This document shows, one piece after another, positions 23,898 through 35,088 of a stretch of 64,000 nucleotides of DNA. Under the pieces are notes generated by a model, which did not search any database, had not been told where the DNA came from, and saw only the letters and a program-made list of their open reading frames with translations. The translations under genes were made by a program, and so were the position numbers. Each line of letters starts with the position of its first letter. The stretch's first letter is position 1. Location: assembly GCF_050948215.1 (NCBI RefSeq), contig NC_135151.1:19590720-19654719 (forward strand), read 5' to 3'. Origin of the DNA: Halictus rubicundus. Taxonomy: Eukaryota; Arthropoda; Insecta; Hymenoptera; Halictidae.

Positions 23898-24040
23898 GTA
23901 CGGTTTGGGCGTGAAATGACCGGTTTTATACTTTACGATTATTGAAACTATAGAAAATAGTGAAATACATTTCCTTCTCCAAGCATTTGTTATATTTGAA
24001 AATTACAATCTCAATAAATTTAGGGTTGCTTTTTGTACGG
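23898..24040. mobile_element. Family C-related fragment
   Basis: AAATGACCGGTTTTATACTTT followed by GATTATTGAAACTATAG and TTTCCTTCTCCAAGCATTTG matches the copies at 12585 and 12778. Terminal TTAA ends are not visible. Confidence 0.6.
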
Positions 24041-24384
24041 ATTGGTTATCTTTAAGAATCGGGGTTTCTAGACTTGTTAGATTTTCCGGTGACTAGACTA
24101 TGGACGCTTTTATAAAATGTGAAAATTACAAGCAATGACATTTAAAAATATCCATGGTATAGTGCAAGTTGAGCTTGCAAGAGAAAGGAGAAAGAAGAAT
24201 GGAGCTTTCAAATTTAAACACTTTCTGCGATTTCACTGGAAAAACTATGCAAATGAATTTTATAAGACGATTCTACGGACTCTCATAGACACAGTAATAT
24301 TTTTTATAATATTACGAACATGTAAAAGTAACGATGAAATAGTATAAAAGTAATTCAAAAAGAAAACGCTCGATGGATCGATAG

Positions 24385-25445
24385 TTCAATTTCAACAATT
24401 TTGTGCGCTCCAGTCGTAACTGCTAAAAAATGTTTTTTAAGTAGAAAAATTCTGCAGACTCTCCCGAATCCAACGATATATATTTCCATACCATTCCGAC
24501 CAGTTAATTATATTTAAACAATTTTTAAAGCAAAATTGCGCCCGATAGGATTAGTAAGAATAACGCTCAACTTCGACAATTATTTGCAGTTCAATTATAA
24601 TTGCTAAAAAGATGTTCTCTGCGTAGAAAAATTCTGCAGACTCTCCCGAATCCAACGATATATATTTCCATACCATTCCGACCAGTTAATTATGTTTAAA
24701 CAATTTTTAAAGCAAAGGATGCGCCCGCTAGGAATCGTAAGAACAATGCTCAACTTTGACAATTATTTGCGGTTCGATTATAACTGCTAAGAAGATGTTC
24801 TCTGTGTAGAAAAATTCTGCAGACTCTCCCGAATCCAACGATATATATTTCCATACCATTCCGACCAGTTAATTATGTTTAAACAATTTTTAAAGCAAAG
24901 GTTGCGCCCGATAGAATTAGTAAGGACAACGCTCATCTTCGACAATTATTTGCAGTTCAATTATGATTGCTAAAAAGATGTTCTCTGCGTAGAAAAATTC
25001 TGCAGACTCTGCCGAATCCAACGATATATATTTTCATACCATTCCGACCGGTTAATTACGTTTAAACAATTTTTAAAGCAAAGGATGCGCCCGATAGGAT
25101 TAGTAAGAACAACGCTCAACTTCGACAATTATTTGCGGTTTAATTATAACTGCTAAAAAGATGTTTTCTGCGTAGAAAAATTCTGCAGACTCTCCCGAAT
25201 CCAAGGATATATATTTCCATACCATTCCGACCAGTTAATTATGTTTAAACAATTTTTAAAGCAAAGGTTGCGCCCGATAGAATTAGTAAGAACAATGCTC
25301 AACTTCGACAATCATTTGCGGTGTAATTATAACTGCTAAAAAGATGTTCTCTGCGTAGAAAAATTCTGCACACTCTCCCGAGCCCAACGATATATATTTT
25401 CATATCATTCTGACCGGTTAATTACGTTTAAACAATTTTTAAAGA
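24385..25445. repeat. 183-bp satellite, about 5.8 units
   Basis: The landmark TCTGCAGACTCTCCCGAATC recurs at 24451, 24633, 24816, 24999, 25182 and 25365 (with small variants), i.e. at spacings of 182, 183, 183, 183 and 183 bp. Units also share CCATACCATTCCGACC and AAACAATTTTTAAAGCAAAG. Divergence is a few per cent between adjacent units. The first unit is the most diverged, as expected at an array edge. Confidence 0.97.
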
Positions 25446-26320
25446 GAATTTCAATCAAATTCGACACACTATGTCTGTGTTTTGAATTTTTGTTTACACA
25501 ACCTCAATTCATCTGTGGCAAATAAATTAAAAAAATGAGAAACGTGTGGTATTTTACAACCTCCTTTGAAAAATAATTGCAAGAACGAAAATATTCTGCA
25601 AAATTGTTTACTGATCTCCAATAAATAAGGGCGTTGCACGGGATGTACCGCTTACGTTGAAATCATCGCGCTTGTAATTACGATGACAGAAGCGCTGCGT
25701 ACGGGACTAACCGCTCGTGGAATCGATCGATCCTACGATCTTCGTATCTAGATCAGAGCAAGTAACAGGGCTATTCATTTAGAACGACCTGTACAGTGCC
25801 CACGGAGATAGCGTCGTCGGGACTTTATCTCCGGCGTCCTTTCGCCGGCAACTATAAATCAAGCTTGATTCTCCTCGAAAAGAGGAATCATCGGGTCGAT
25901 TCCGAGCTTTGACGATCGATCCATCGAACATGGTCGACGTAAAAAAAAAAAAAAAAAAAGAAAAAAGAAGAAAAACGCGATCCCGGTAATCCAACGTGCG
26001 TCGGACACACAGCTACAGGCCGCGCCGCGCCGCCACGTATGCTGACCGATGTAGCGTCGACGCAGTTTATGAAATTTACGATCAGTCGCTCGTAAAAGAA
26101 ACAGTTATTGGAAACCTGTAAAACGTGGACGGCGTTGACATGGGCTTACTGGGTGGGGGAAGGAGGGGAGAGGAGGGGAAGGCAACGGCCGGTTTCGTTT
26201 GCCGACGGAATAGCCCCGTGAACTAATGATATTATTGCGTATTCAACGTCGCGCCACGAGTATAACGCATGGCCGACAAATTCATCGAATGTTTGCCATT
26301 ACCTGGCCACACGGGCGCGC
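25446..26320. other. Gene-less stretch
   Basis: AT-rich, then CpG-rich, with an A-run at 25941-25959 and a purine-rich run at 26155-26185. Nothing recognised. Confidence 0.4.
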
Positions 26321-26323
26321 GCG

Positions 26324-27266
26324 TACAGGGTGTAACAAAATTTAGTGTCATGGTTTCGGCAGATGGTTGTACACCTTCGGATCGGTGGAGATTTGTTAAA
26401 AGAAATTGCCGCAAAATTGACTTTGAGCTTGAAATTCAAGGTCAAATTTTTGTATGCTTGTATCGCATTCTACTCGCCATGGGGACGAAACTTGTCAAAG
26501 GAACCGTAGGTCGCAACTCAACCGTTCTCTTACAAAACAATGTTAAATATTTTAACGTCGTCTTCCGTTCTTCGGGTTTCTCGTTCTTTGCCATAGAATA
26601 GAACCGTCAAGGTTTATCGCTCTTAATAGTCGTGCTGGATCACCGGCTTCGGTATGGCCACCATTATTTCGTAAACAGAACGGATGTAAAGAAATAGAGG
26701 ACAGTAAACATCATAACCTTCAGATAACCACTGCCAATAATCACAATATTTTCTGCTCTCTTGTGCAGTGACTGTTAGACGTCGGGTACGCAAAGGAGAG
26801 GAAGAAATTATAACGCGCGTCGGATGCTTCATGCTATTGACGAAGCGTTTGGAAATTATACCTTAGCTCGCAAACTATGCAGCAATTGAAATCACGAATC
26901 GAACACGCTTTTCATCGTGTGCAGGTTATACCGAACATTTACGAAAAAGTTCGCAAAAATTTGGACGAAAGACTAAGTATCTGTTTGCGTAAGAATGGTG
27001 GCCATATCGAAGCCGGTGATCAAGCACGACTATTAAGAACGATACACCTTGATGGTTCTATTCTATGGCAACGAACGAGAAACCCGAGGAACGGAAGACA
27101 AAAATATTTAACATTTAATATTAAATATTTAATATTTCAGTTGAAATATTTAACATTGTTTTATAAGCGAACGGTTGAGTTGCGACCTACGGTTCCTTTG
27201 ACAAGTCTGGTCCCCATGGCGAGTAGAATGCGATACAAGCATAAAATAATTTGACCTTGAATTTCA
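26324..27266. mobile_element. Family H element with a 260-bp inverted repeat and a transposase tail
   Basis: Starts TACAGGGTGTAACAAAATTT. A left arm (26431-about 26690) and a right arm (about 26990-27266) are inverted copies. The block TGCTTGTATCGCATTCTACT at about 26455 recurs complemented at about 27222-27241, and CCTACGGTTCCTTTGACAAG on the right pairs with CTTGTCAAAGGAACCGTAGG on the left. Both arms contain the coding end of a transposase. About 300 bp separate the arms. The first 130 bp match the element at 59079. Confidence 0.8.
26877..27105 (+). pseudogene. IS630/Tc1-type transposase C-terminal remnant
   Basis: Plus strand: QQLKSRIEHAFHRVQVIPN, then VRKNLDERLSICLRKNGGHI. The pattern (I/L)xxR(I/L)xxCxxxNGGHxE near the end of the protein is typical of the tails of insect DDE transposases of the IS630/Tc1 kind. 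No catalytic domain is present upstream. A second, diverged copy of the last residues (CLRNNGGHTEAG when read on the minus strand at about 26640-26685) lies in the left arm of the inverted repeat. The family call rests on the tail motif only. Confidence 0.55.
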
Positions 27267-27269
27267 ATG

Positions 27270-28390
27270 AAATGAAATTCAACGTGCAATGTTGCCCGCA
27301 GGTTTCCGTCGCGTCCTGATACACGAAAGTTTGTTTCGGCTACCTTGCGCCACCGGTAATTCGAATCGATCTGATCAGGCTCTTGCGCTCCGGAATTCTC
27401 TTAATTTTTCATTGTCGAGGAGTAGACAAGAGTTCTCCGTTCACGTGTCCTGACGACGCGGAAACGTTCGAATGGGTTTCCATTCGAACGAGATCGTTGG
27501 CGCTCGGTTTTTCCCGTCCCGCGGCGGCGTCTCGGGTTCCCCGAGCGATCGATACATCTGATAAATCGTGGTAATTCTCGTTGATTACGGCCTGACGTAA
27601 GTCAACTCGGACGAAAAGAGGGACGAACGGGTAGCCTGGAGTGGTCGTTTCGAATATAAACCTCGGAGAGAAGGCGTGGACGAATGGGAGGGTCGCAGAG
27701 GTGCGGGGGGATCGGATTTTGCAAGCGCAGCGAGCCACCGGATGAAAAGTGCACGATTATTAGCCTTCTCCTCGCAGTTCCACCCGGCGGCCATCGCCCA
27801 CCGCTTTTCACACCCCCGTAAACGGATTATAGGGGCTTCGCCCCCGGAGCCCTTTTCCTTCGCCGAGGGCCCGCGAGACGAAAAGAAACCAGCCCAGTCG
27901 TCGATCTCAACGCCGCGACGCGACGCTGCGCGGCGCGGCGCGGCGCGACGGCAACGGCGACGGCCAACGGAGCCAATTCGGGCCAATTTAATCCTGATTC
28001 GAGACCCGCCGTTCCCGGAACGGAAAATGAAACGCGAAGGCCGGGCGAGGCTTCGCCGCGCCTCGCTTCTTCTTCCTCCTCACGGCCGGGCCGGGCCGGG
28101 TCGGGTCGGGTCGGGTCGGGCCGGGCCCTGCTCGTTAACGTCGGGTTACCAGCTACCCGCGCGAGCAAAAAGGAACGATTCTATCGGAGATGGTCCGTTA
28201 TCGGAGGACCGGGTCGCTTTAACGAGAGGAACGAACTGTTTCGCCGGGGCTGTTGCGAACCCGAGTCTTGCCCGACAGGACGAAAATAAATAAATCAGAA
28301 TTAAAATTAAAGTCGAAGTTGAATGAGAATGAATTAAACGATTCGGATGGCAAGCGTTGCCGCATGTGTCCAGTGAACGAGCATGATTCG
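27270..28390. other. Gene-less CpG-rich stretch with pentamer arrays
   Basis: Holds (GACGC/GCGGC) units at 27914-27951 and GGGCC/GGGTC pentamers at 28084-28128. Overlapping open frames on both strands come from the composition. Confidence 0.4.
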
Positions 28391-28392
28391 TA

Positions 28393-28641
28393 TTAACCCT
28401 TAGCACTCGAGTGGTGACTCTGAAGCACCGCTAGAAATTGTTGTGGCAATGTTTCAAGGAAATTAGAAAAAATATTACAAAATATTTGTTACATTACAAA
28501 ATTTGTATTCAATAGATTACTAAACTTTTAAATATTGTATGTGGAAATCGAATCAGTTTCGTATGAAGAAAATGAAAATATTCTAAGACGGAAGAAAAGT
28601 TTAGTTTTAGAATGAAAACAGCGCCGAGTGCAAAGGGTTAA
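28393..28641. mobile_element. Family E (TTAA type) element, complete
   Basis: Starts TTAACCCTTAGCACTCGAG and, complemented, ends TTAACCCTTTGCACTCGG. The interior (AAAAATATTACAAAATATTT, GATCAGTTTCGTATGAA-like blocks) matches the copy at 38027. TTAA at both ends. 249 bp. Confidence 0.88.
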
Positions 28642-29081
28642 CCCATTTGCATCGTAAGGAAATGTGAAAAGAATGCCTTTGTCACCAACCTCTTTTTTTT
28701 TATTATATTTAACAGTAGAACTACCGAGCAATAAATGCGACTGACGTGTATTGCTTTGTAACAGTGACAAGACTGTGCCCATTCAGACTTCATACAACTT
28801 TAATTGTAATATGTGCTTCAATGAAAAGGTTCATTAAAAAATTTCCGATAAAAACATTTTTACAATTTCAGTAATTGTAAAAGAAAAAATTAGGAACAAG
28901 TCATTCTGACTGGTCCGGTAGTTCTAGTGTTAAGTACAAAAATGAATACAAGTAAAAGAACTTCATATTTCAGCACTATAAGAAAAAATAAATTGAGCGT
29001 ACGTCTGATAATGTAAAAAATATTTTGAACAATGATACAGAAATTTTTAGTCGCGTTTTACATTCGAGTGCTAAGGGTTAA
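28638..29081. mobile_element. Second family E element, adjoining the first and split by family C
   Basis: Begins at the same TTAA (28638-28641) where the preceding element ends: TTAACCCATTTGCATCG. Its right end, complemented, is TTAACCCTTAGCACTCGAATG. A complete family C element (28709-28933) stands in its interior at a TTAA. Confidence 0.78.
28709..28933. mobile_element. Family C (TTAA type) element, nested
   Basis: Starts TTAACAGTAGAACTACCGAG, ends CCGGTAGTTCTAGTGTTAA with GTCATTCTGAC just inside the right end. TTAA on both sides fits target duplication. It lies inside the family E copy 28638-29081. Confidence 0.85.
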
Positions 29082-29082
29082 A

Positions 29083-29755
29083 TTACAATTAAAAAGAAAT
29101 TAATTTAATTTTTTTTTAAATTAATTTAAATTACTGACTTCGATCGCCTGAAATCGTTAACGGAATAAAAAGACTCCCAAGTGGTTCCTGTTTCTTGTAG
29201 TAGAAGCAGAAAATCTTTATTTTGCATAGAGGTCAGCACTCCAATTATAATCTTATCGAGATACAACTTGACCTTAACAGAACTCCCATAAATCGATAGA
29301 CAATTTCCGAACAGTCTGGACCCCAGTATGTATATTCTCCGGCTCTTCTTCGTGCTTCCGCGCGTTACAAAAGTTCCCGAATAACGGCAATTAAAATTTA
29401 CCGTACAAATCTACGTTTCCAGGCAATGGGCGGCAGCGCACAGTAAAACGCGAAATTTAGTGACATTTTGGTATAACTTCTAAACTATTAAAGATTTCGA
29501 AGTGATATTTGGGGTGTAGAATATTAACAAGTAATCTTTTCTAATGGCGCATAATGTACCATACTTTTTGTTTATTTAATAGATTTCTTTACTAGTTTTC
29601 AAGTACATTTCCCAATTTAACAACTTTTAAAAACACATTCAGCTCAGTAAATATATTATTTCTCTAAATTTTTGAAAAATCGCTCTTCAAATAAAATTAG
29701 CTTTAGTGCCTAAAGCATTTTTTAGTAATCAAAGAGTCCCGACGAAGAACCCGAA
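29083..29755. other. Gene-less AT-rich stretch
   Basis: Low-complexity A/T near 29090-29135. Otherwise anonymous. Confidence 0.4.
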
Positions 29756-29756
29756 A

Positions 29757-30100
29757 ACCTATGCGCATAGCTTAGAACAATAATAACTTGTGATATTGGA
29801 CGATATCGGAAATAATTTTTGTACGATTATATAGAAGAAAGTGTGCTGAACATATTCCATTTTGTAAAATTCCACGATCTCTACTGTCTTAGAAGATATA
29901 CTGAACTAATGGACAAAGTATACCGAGGTGTCCGAGGACCTGTGCGCATAGCCGCACGGACGCGGGCGACTTTAAACAATAATAACTCGTGATATGGGCC
30001 GAGATGGGAAGTAATTCTTACATGATTGTGTAGAAGAGAGTATGCTGAAAATACTCCATTTTGTAAAATTCCATGATCTAATATGATACAGAAGATATTC
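29757..30100. repeat. Tandem duplication, offset about 199 bp
   Basis: AACAATAATAACTTGTGATAT at about 29776 recurs with one change at about 29975, and CATTTTGTAAAATTCCA recurs at the same 199-bp offset (29858 and 30057). ATGCGCATAG/GTGCGCATAG occur at 29761 and 29941, the second copy having an extra roughly 20-bp GC-rich insert. Moderately diverged. Confidence 0.8.
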
Positions 30101-30249
30101 CTTGCGAAGTCTTGAGAATTTCGAAAATTTTCTGCCTTGCATTTGGCGTAACATGTTTGATACATTATGAACAGTAATTTTTAATCGACAATGGTAATTT
30201 ACAGCTTCAAGATAAAGCTTTCACTTAAAAAAAAATTGGAAGGAAAATA

Positions 30250-30474
30250 TTAACACTAGGTTTACGGAGTACTAAAAATGACTATTTTACATTTCCTTAT
30301 AAAAATAACGTGAATATATCTATAAAAATCTGTAGCCATTTTTTAAAGGATATATACCTAGAGAAATCAATTTGTTAAATAATTCCTCATGGATCCATGT
30401 TTGCAATCTCAATATTCATGAATTAAAAATATTAGAATCCGTCATTTTGACGGGTCCCGTAAATCTAGTGTTAA
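30250..30474. mobile_element. Family C (TTAA type) element, complete
   Basis: Starts TTAACACTAGGTTTACGGAG, ends CCCGTAAATCTAGTGTTAA with GTCATTTTGACGGGTCCC just inside. Same interior as 14724-14952 but in the other orientation. 225 bp. Confidence 0.88.
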
Positions 30475-30479
30475 AAAGG

Positions 30480-31145
30480 ATCGTCGGGGCATCTCAAAGA
30501 AGAAAAGCAATTTTGTCCATGCGAAAGGCTGTCTTCAAAACTTCCAACTTCAACCGTTCATTACGGTAACGGTATTTATTAAATTTTATTAACTTTTTCA
30601 TTTTCAAGGTTGATGGATAAACCAATAAGTATTCAACGTAAGTCGATACGAGACAGTTGATTTTTCGGCAAAACGTCACTAAATCCCGCGCTTTAGACCA
30701 GCGTGCAGCGCGCCGATTTGACATGCTTCGAAACGGAAGAAGCTCGTCAGCGCTCTTTCAAGCAATTTCCCGATCACGGGGAAACGCTGCAGCCGGGACA
30801 GGGCGCAGAAGTGGAACTTAAAGAACGAAATCCCGCCGACGCAGACTTCCCCAATTATCGCGGGCGTACGCGAAACGGTAATTTCGACGGATGGCCCCTG
30901 AAAACCGTGAGATCTTGCCCGGGGTTTTTCTTCGTCCGTCGCGTCTGGTGCATCTTCGAGCTGAAACGTTGTAAGCGACGCGCGTTCTCGCCTAAAGATA
31001 CCGCGATCATCGCATCCGTCTGCGGTGGATCAACAACCCTGCGTATTTTTGGCGAGAGACGAGGTGGCCAGAGATCGCGGACATAGACGTAGGAGCGTCG
31101 CGGCGCGCCGCGGCGCAGCGTATCGATTCTCGGTGCTCGGCGAAA
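30480..31145. other. Gene-less stretch, CpG-rich from about 30660
   Basis: A 127-codon plus-strand open frame (30703-31086) has no domain that I recognise, and a pentamer-like GCGGC run lies at about 31097-31116. Not called. Confidence 0.35.
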
Positions 31146-31150
31146 CGCGA

Positions 31151-31203
31151 TGCGCTCTCTCTCTCTCTCTCTCTCTTCTCCGCGTTACCATCCTCTCTCC
31201 TTG

Positions 31204-31242
<39 letters not shown>
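31151..31242. repeat. Compound (CT)n microsatellite
   Basis: (CT)n at 31151-31174 and again at about 31194-31240, separated by about 20 bp of CG-containing sequence. Confidence 0.93.
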
Positions 31243-31244
<2 letters not shown>

Positions 31245-31820
31245 GCCCCATGTTTCCGCGGCTTTCGTGAGACCGACGATAAAATAACTCGGAGTAAACT
31301 GCGAGAGAACAAGCCACCGCGCCCTCGGCCGGCCTTTATTCAGAATTTTTTAATTACTCGACGAATAAAAATCGCGCAAAGAATACACCGGCGCCGGGTA
31401 GTTTCAGAGATGGCCGGCTGGTTGGTCTCTTAGGATGGGGGAAAAAGTAGCAGGAAACGGGAGACCGGGCCCCGGCCGTTCTTCCACCGTCGCGACCCTT
31501 TTTAAACCCCGGACGAAAATGTCGCCATTGTCCGTTCTGCGAGAAATAACGTTTACCTCGGAGAGTCAGCCGGTTGCCTCTGAATCGTACAGGTTTCGAG
31601 GATACCGCGCAAACTCCTGCCATCCGACGTCACCGCATTCGTCTCGCGTCACGATTTTTTGTTTCCCTACCCCTCCCCTCGAATATGCAGCACCGCCGAA
31701 AATTCTAATGAAAAGTGGTAAACCGGTTCGCGGGCGTTCTCGACGCCGATGCTGAAAAGGGTTTCTTGCCAGCCGCCGCGACGCGTCTCTGTATCTAAAT
31801 AGAAATCCCATGTGTCTCCT
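31245..31820. other. Gene-less CpG-rich stretch
   Basis: No repeats or domains recognised between the two CT tracts. Confidence 0.35.
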
Positions 31821-31821
31821 C

Positions 31822-31822
<1 letters not shown>

Positions 31823-31867
<45 letters not shown>
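31823..31867. repeat. (CT)n microsatellite
   Basis: About 22 CT units without interruption. Confidence 0.96.
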
Positions 31868-31869
<2 letters not shown>

Positions 31870-31870
<1 letters not shown>

Positions 31871-32475
31871 CCGGCCGTGAGAACCGACCGCGTGACGCTC
31901 GCGCGGATAAAACCGGCGTCGCCCCGGGATTATTTCCTTTCAATTGAAAAACATTCCGGGGTTAATTGTTCGCCGGTTGCTGCTCCTCGTCTCGTGAGCC
32001 ACGCGGATAAATCACGGGACCCGAACTGTGTCGAGTCCGATCGGGAGTTGCCGGAGTCTTCCGCGGAACTTGAAATATTTCACTGCGGTGCCGTCTAATT
32101 GCTCGACGAACTTCCCCTTTTGCAAGCATTCGGAAACGCGACTTGATAAACCGTTCGGTGTTTTCAAACGAGACCCGACTGTCGCCTGACTGACACCGGT
32201 TTTAATTACAGTGATCGATTCGACGAGTCCTACACGGTCGACCGGGCACAAACCTTTATGCTTATGCCGGGCGATCGACGATATACGTAATTCATGTATG
32301 TACGTATAATCCTAAACAGTGTTAAAGCGCGCGGAACGATGCCAATTCCATAGCTCTCTGATGATGCTCTGTTATACGATTGTTCGAAGTTCAGTTGCTA
32401 TCTGTACGATCCACTGACGATCACGTTTCAGGATGCTCGAAGATGTACCTGCATTGTCTTTTTTGTGAATATTCT
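31870..32475. other. Gene-less stretch
   Basis: CpG-rich to about 32280, then AT-rich. Nothing recognised. Confidence 0.35.
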
Positions 32476-32478
32476 GTT

Positions 32479-33020
32479 TATGGATCGTTGCATGTGAAAT
32501 GTCCGAATTTTAACAGTGACGCTTAGCGAGCACAAATTGTTTTTAAATAAATTTGTCGATCGAAGTGACCACCATTGTAAGCAACATACTCTAACAATGA
32601 ATTACAAGTCTCTTTATTATCGTAGAAATTGAATCATTTGGTCGCTCACATTTTTCATTTGTAAGACAGGCATCGCCATTTTGTACTTTTTTCCGAATCG
32701 ACGAATAGTGTTTCGCTTAATCACCGCATTTCGATTAAACATGGCTCAATGTAATAATTCATACGAATAGAATGCACGAGAACCGCATTGATTGACGTTG
32801 AAATAAAATTAATTTAACAGGAAAATACAGTGATTTCTCTATATATGTCGACAAGGCCTGCATGATAAACGTCGCGGAGTTATCCCCTATCCCCACTACG
32901 AGAGGGATAAAAACTGAAGATAGAACCTTAAACTGCAATTAAATTTGAAGATTGTAATAGTATTTCTTCATCAACCCGCTTCGTAACATTTACATTCTAA
33001 AATCGGACTAATAATTAACG
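32479..33020. mobile_element. Probable diverged relative of the element at 35748, interrupted
   Basis: The left block CGTTGCATGTGAAATGTCCG resembles the left end of the element at 35748 (CGTTGCATATGAAATGCCC). The right block CGTAACATTTACATTCTAAAATCGG resembles that element's right end. A family A fragment (32826-32911) sits inside. The boundaries are uncertain. Confidence 0.45.
32826..32911. mobile_element. Family A element, left part only
   Basis: TACAGTGATTTCTCTATATA, then AAGGCCTGCATGATAAACGTC and GCGGAGTTATCCCC match the complement of 42250-42340 and the copy at 20259. The right half is missing. Confidence 0.75.
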
Positions 33021-33121
33021 CGTCCTGTTCTTTCAGAAATTCACAGGAGTTCCGGAAGAATTCGGAGCTCTCCTAGCAAAGGAGTCTATCGTCTGAAAGA
33101 CGACGAAATCTGCAAAACACT

Positions 33122-33362
33122 TGTACTGTTCCTGCAAGAAGTCTCGCGGGACAGCACAAGGTCAAAGGGGACCCTCCATCGCTCCGCCCATTCCCACCGT
33201 TGACGCTCCAGTAGGCCAATGCTTAGGCTTCGACGTCACGCGTTGTACAGTATGTGCGACCACTTCAGCCAATTGAGCAACTAGAGGCGTGGCCCTTCCA
33301 CTCAGACCAATTAGGCCCGCATTCCTTTCACAAGACTTCTTGTGCAGCATGCACAGTACTGT
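33122..33362. mobile_element. Family K element, first copy of a tandem pair
   Basis: Left end TGTACTGTTCCTGCAAGAAG followed by GTCTCGCGGGACA. The right end CTTCTTGTGCAGCATGCACA with GTACTG is its inverted partner. The interior GGTCAAAGGGGACCCTCC and CTAGAGGCGTGGCCCTTCCA recurs in the second copy. This copy has 12 extra bases (CCAATGCTTAGG) near 33215. Confidence 0.8.
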
Positions 33363-33583
33363 TCGTGCCTTACAAGATGTCTCGCGGGACAAGGTCAAAG
33401 GGGACCCTCCCTCGCTCCGCTTATCCTCACAGTTGACGCTCCAGTAGGCTTCGACGTCACGCGTTGTATAGTGTGTGCGACCGCTTCAGCCAATAGAGCA
33501 GCTAGAGGCGTGGCCCTTCCACTCTGACCAATCAGGCCCGCATTCCTTTCACGAGGCATCTTGTGCGGCGCGCACAGTACTGT
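33353..33583. mobile_element. Family K element, second copy of a tandem pair
   Basis: Left end ACAGTACTGTTCGTGCCTTA followed by ACAAGATGTCTCGCGGG. The right end, complemented, is ACAGTACTGTGCGCGCCGCA, then CAAGATGCCTCG. It shares the ACAGTACTGT junction with the first copy. Not coding. Confidence 0.8.
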
Positions 33584-33589
33584 AACTCC

Positions 33590-35085
33590 GAGCGCTAAAA
33601 TCGCCCGGAGTAACGAGTGCATCATAAACCCAGGTTAATCTTTGTTTCGACGAAGGGGTCGCTGACCCAGGGCCAGGGCAAACAGAGGGGGGGGGGGGGA
33701 AGGGAGCTTCGGAGACTGCGTTTTCCATCCAAGCATGGTTGCGATCCGTTTTCACGGAATGCCGTCCGACGGTCGATAAATTTTTATCAGGACGGATTAC
33801 ACTACGTCCCCGACTGTAAAATGGGACTGCAGGTCCGCTCGGATTTTACGAGGAACAATGAAAAGGTCCTCAGACTCCGTTAGGCGGTTATCTCCGGTAA
33901 CGACGTACCGGGAAAACCGGGACGCAAGAAGTTCATACGCGAGGATTGATACTCGAAAGAAATCCGATCTCTGGCCCCGTTATCAAGTAAGAATCCATTG
34001 TCTCGTTACTGCCGCGCGTCCAATGGAAGCCAGACAGCCGCCACGCTGAATTATTCCGCTAACATCCCGCGGAACGGACACGGAAAGACTCTCTTAACTT
34101 TTGTCCTCATTATCCGCCGGATTAACCCGTCAGGTCCGTCTGATTATTCCGTTATAACCCGGCTAGCAGGGTTTCGAACACCGGGTCACCGCGATTGTTC
34201 TACGGGGTCGGTCGTCGTTCCTCGCGATTATCGCGCTCGCTATAACTCGAGAAGAGCGTTCTACTTTTCGCCCGCAGGAAATTTTCCGGCGAGCGTTCGA
34301 AAGGAAAAGAGAAAAAGGAAAGAACAGAAGAGAAAAAAAAAAACAACTGGGGAAAAAATTGCGTCACGTTCCAAGCGCCCAGGAGAGAGGAGGAGAAAAC
34401 GTCGATCAACGTCGATCACGCGGATCCTCCTCCATATCGAGTGGAGTGGTAAACGCGACCGAAAATCCGCCTTTCGATCCCCCAAGCTTTCGTTCGCTCA
34501 TTAAATCAGCTCGAGAGAGCTTCGAAACGAAACGCTCGCGCAACGAATTTCCATTCGATCGTTCACGATCATAACCCCGTGCGCGCGAGAGTGTGCGCGC
34601 GATGGGTGGGGTGTATCGATACCGTTCAACCAAGATTCACGCCTACACGATTATTTCCATACATGCAATTCTTATCGCGGATCTGACGTTCGAAATGCTC
34701 CGTTCCAGCGTTCCAGCCCGATGTTCGTGCATCGAGTGACGTCGCGACGCGATAGAAACGCTCCGCCCGAATTAGATATTCACCGACAATGTTATCAACC
34801 GACATACGCGCGTCGCGCAAACACTGAATAAATCGGAGCGTTGTGTATCGTTAAGGTACGCGCCGCGCCGGTATCGATCGCATCGAACCGGCACAAAATC
34901 GAATCGCGATACCGAACCGCGCGCGGTTTTCCAGATCGCGAGGAACAAGATCCCTGGCCGAGCATCGCGACAAGTGTACAGAAGCGGAAATCGAAACGTA
35001 ATGGAGTTCCTTGACGAACAGAAAATCAATCGAACCGGAAGTCTGTGGGGCTGGAACGATGTTGACTCAACTCGGACCTTTCTGC
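33590..35085. other. Gene-less stretch, mostly CpG-rich
   Basis: Contains a G-run at about 33686-33699 and a purine-rich run at 34295-34400. Open frames are unrecognised. Confidence 0.35.
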
Positions 35086-35088
35086 TCA

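Noticed and set aside
28084..28128. Telomere-like G-rich repeat
   Set aside because: GGGCC/GGGTC pentamers are not the insect TTAGG telomere unit, and the run is only about 45 bp long.
33162..33625. Paralogous small proteins on the minus strand
   Set aside because: They lie across tandem copies of a mobile element with inverted ends, and the differences are mostly amino-acid changing.
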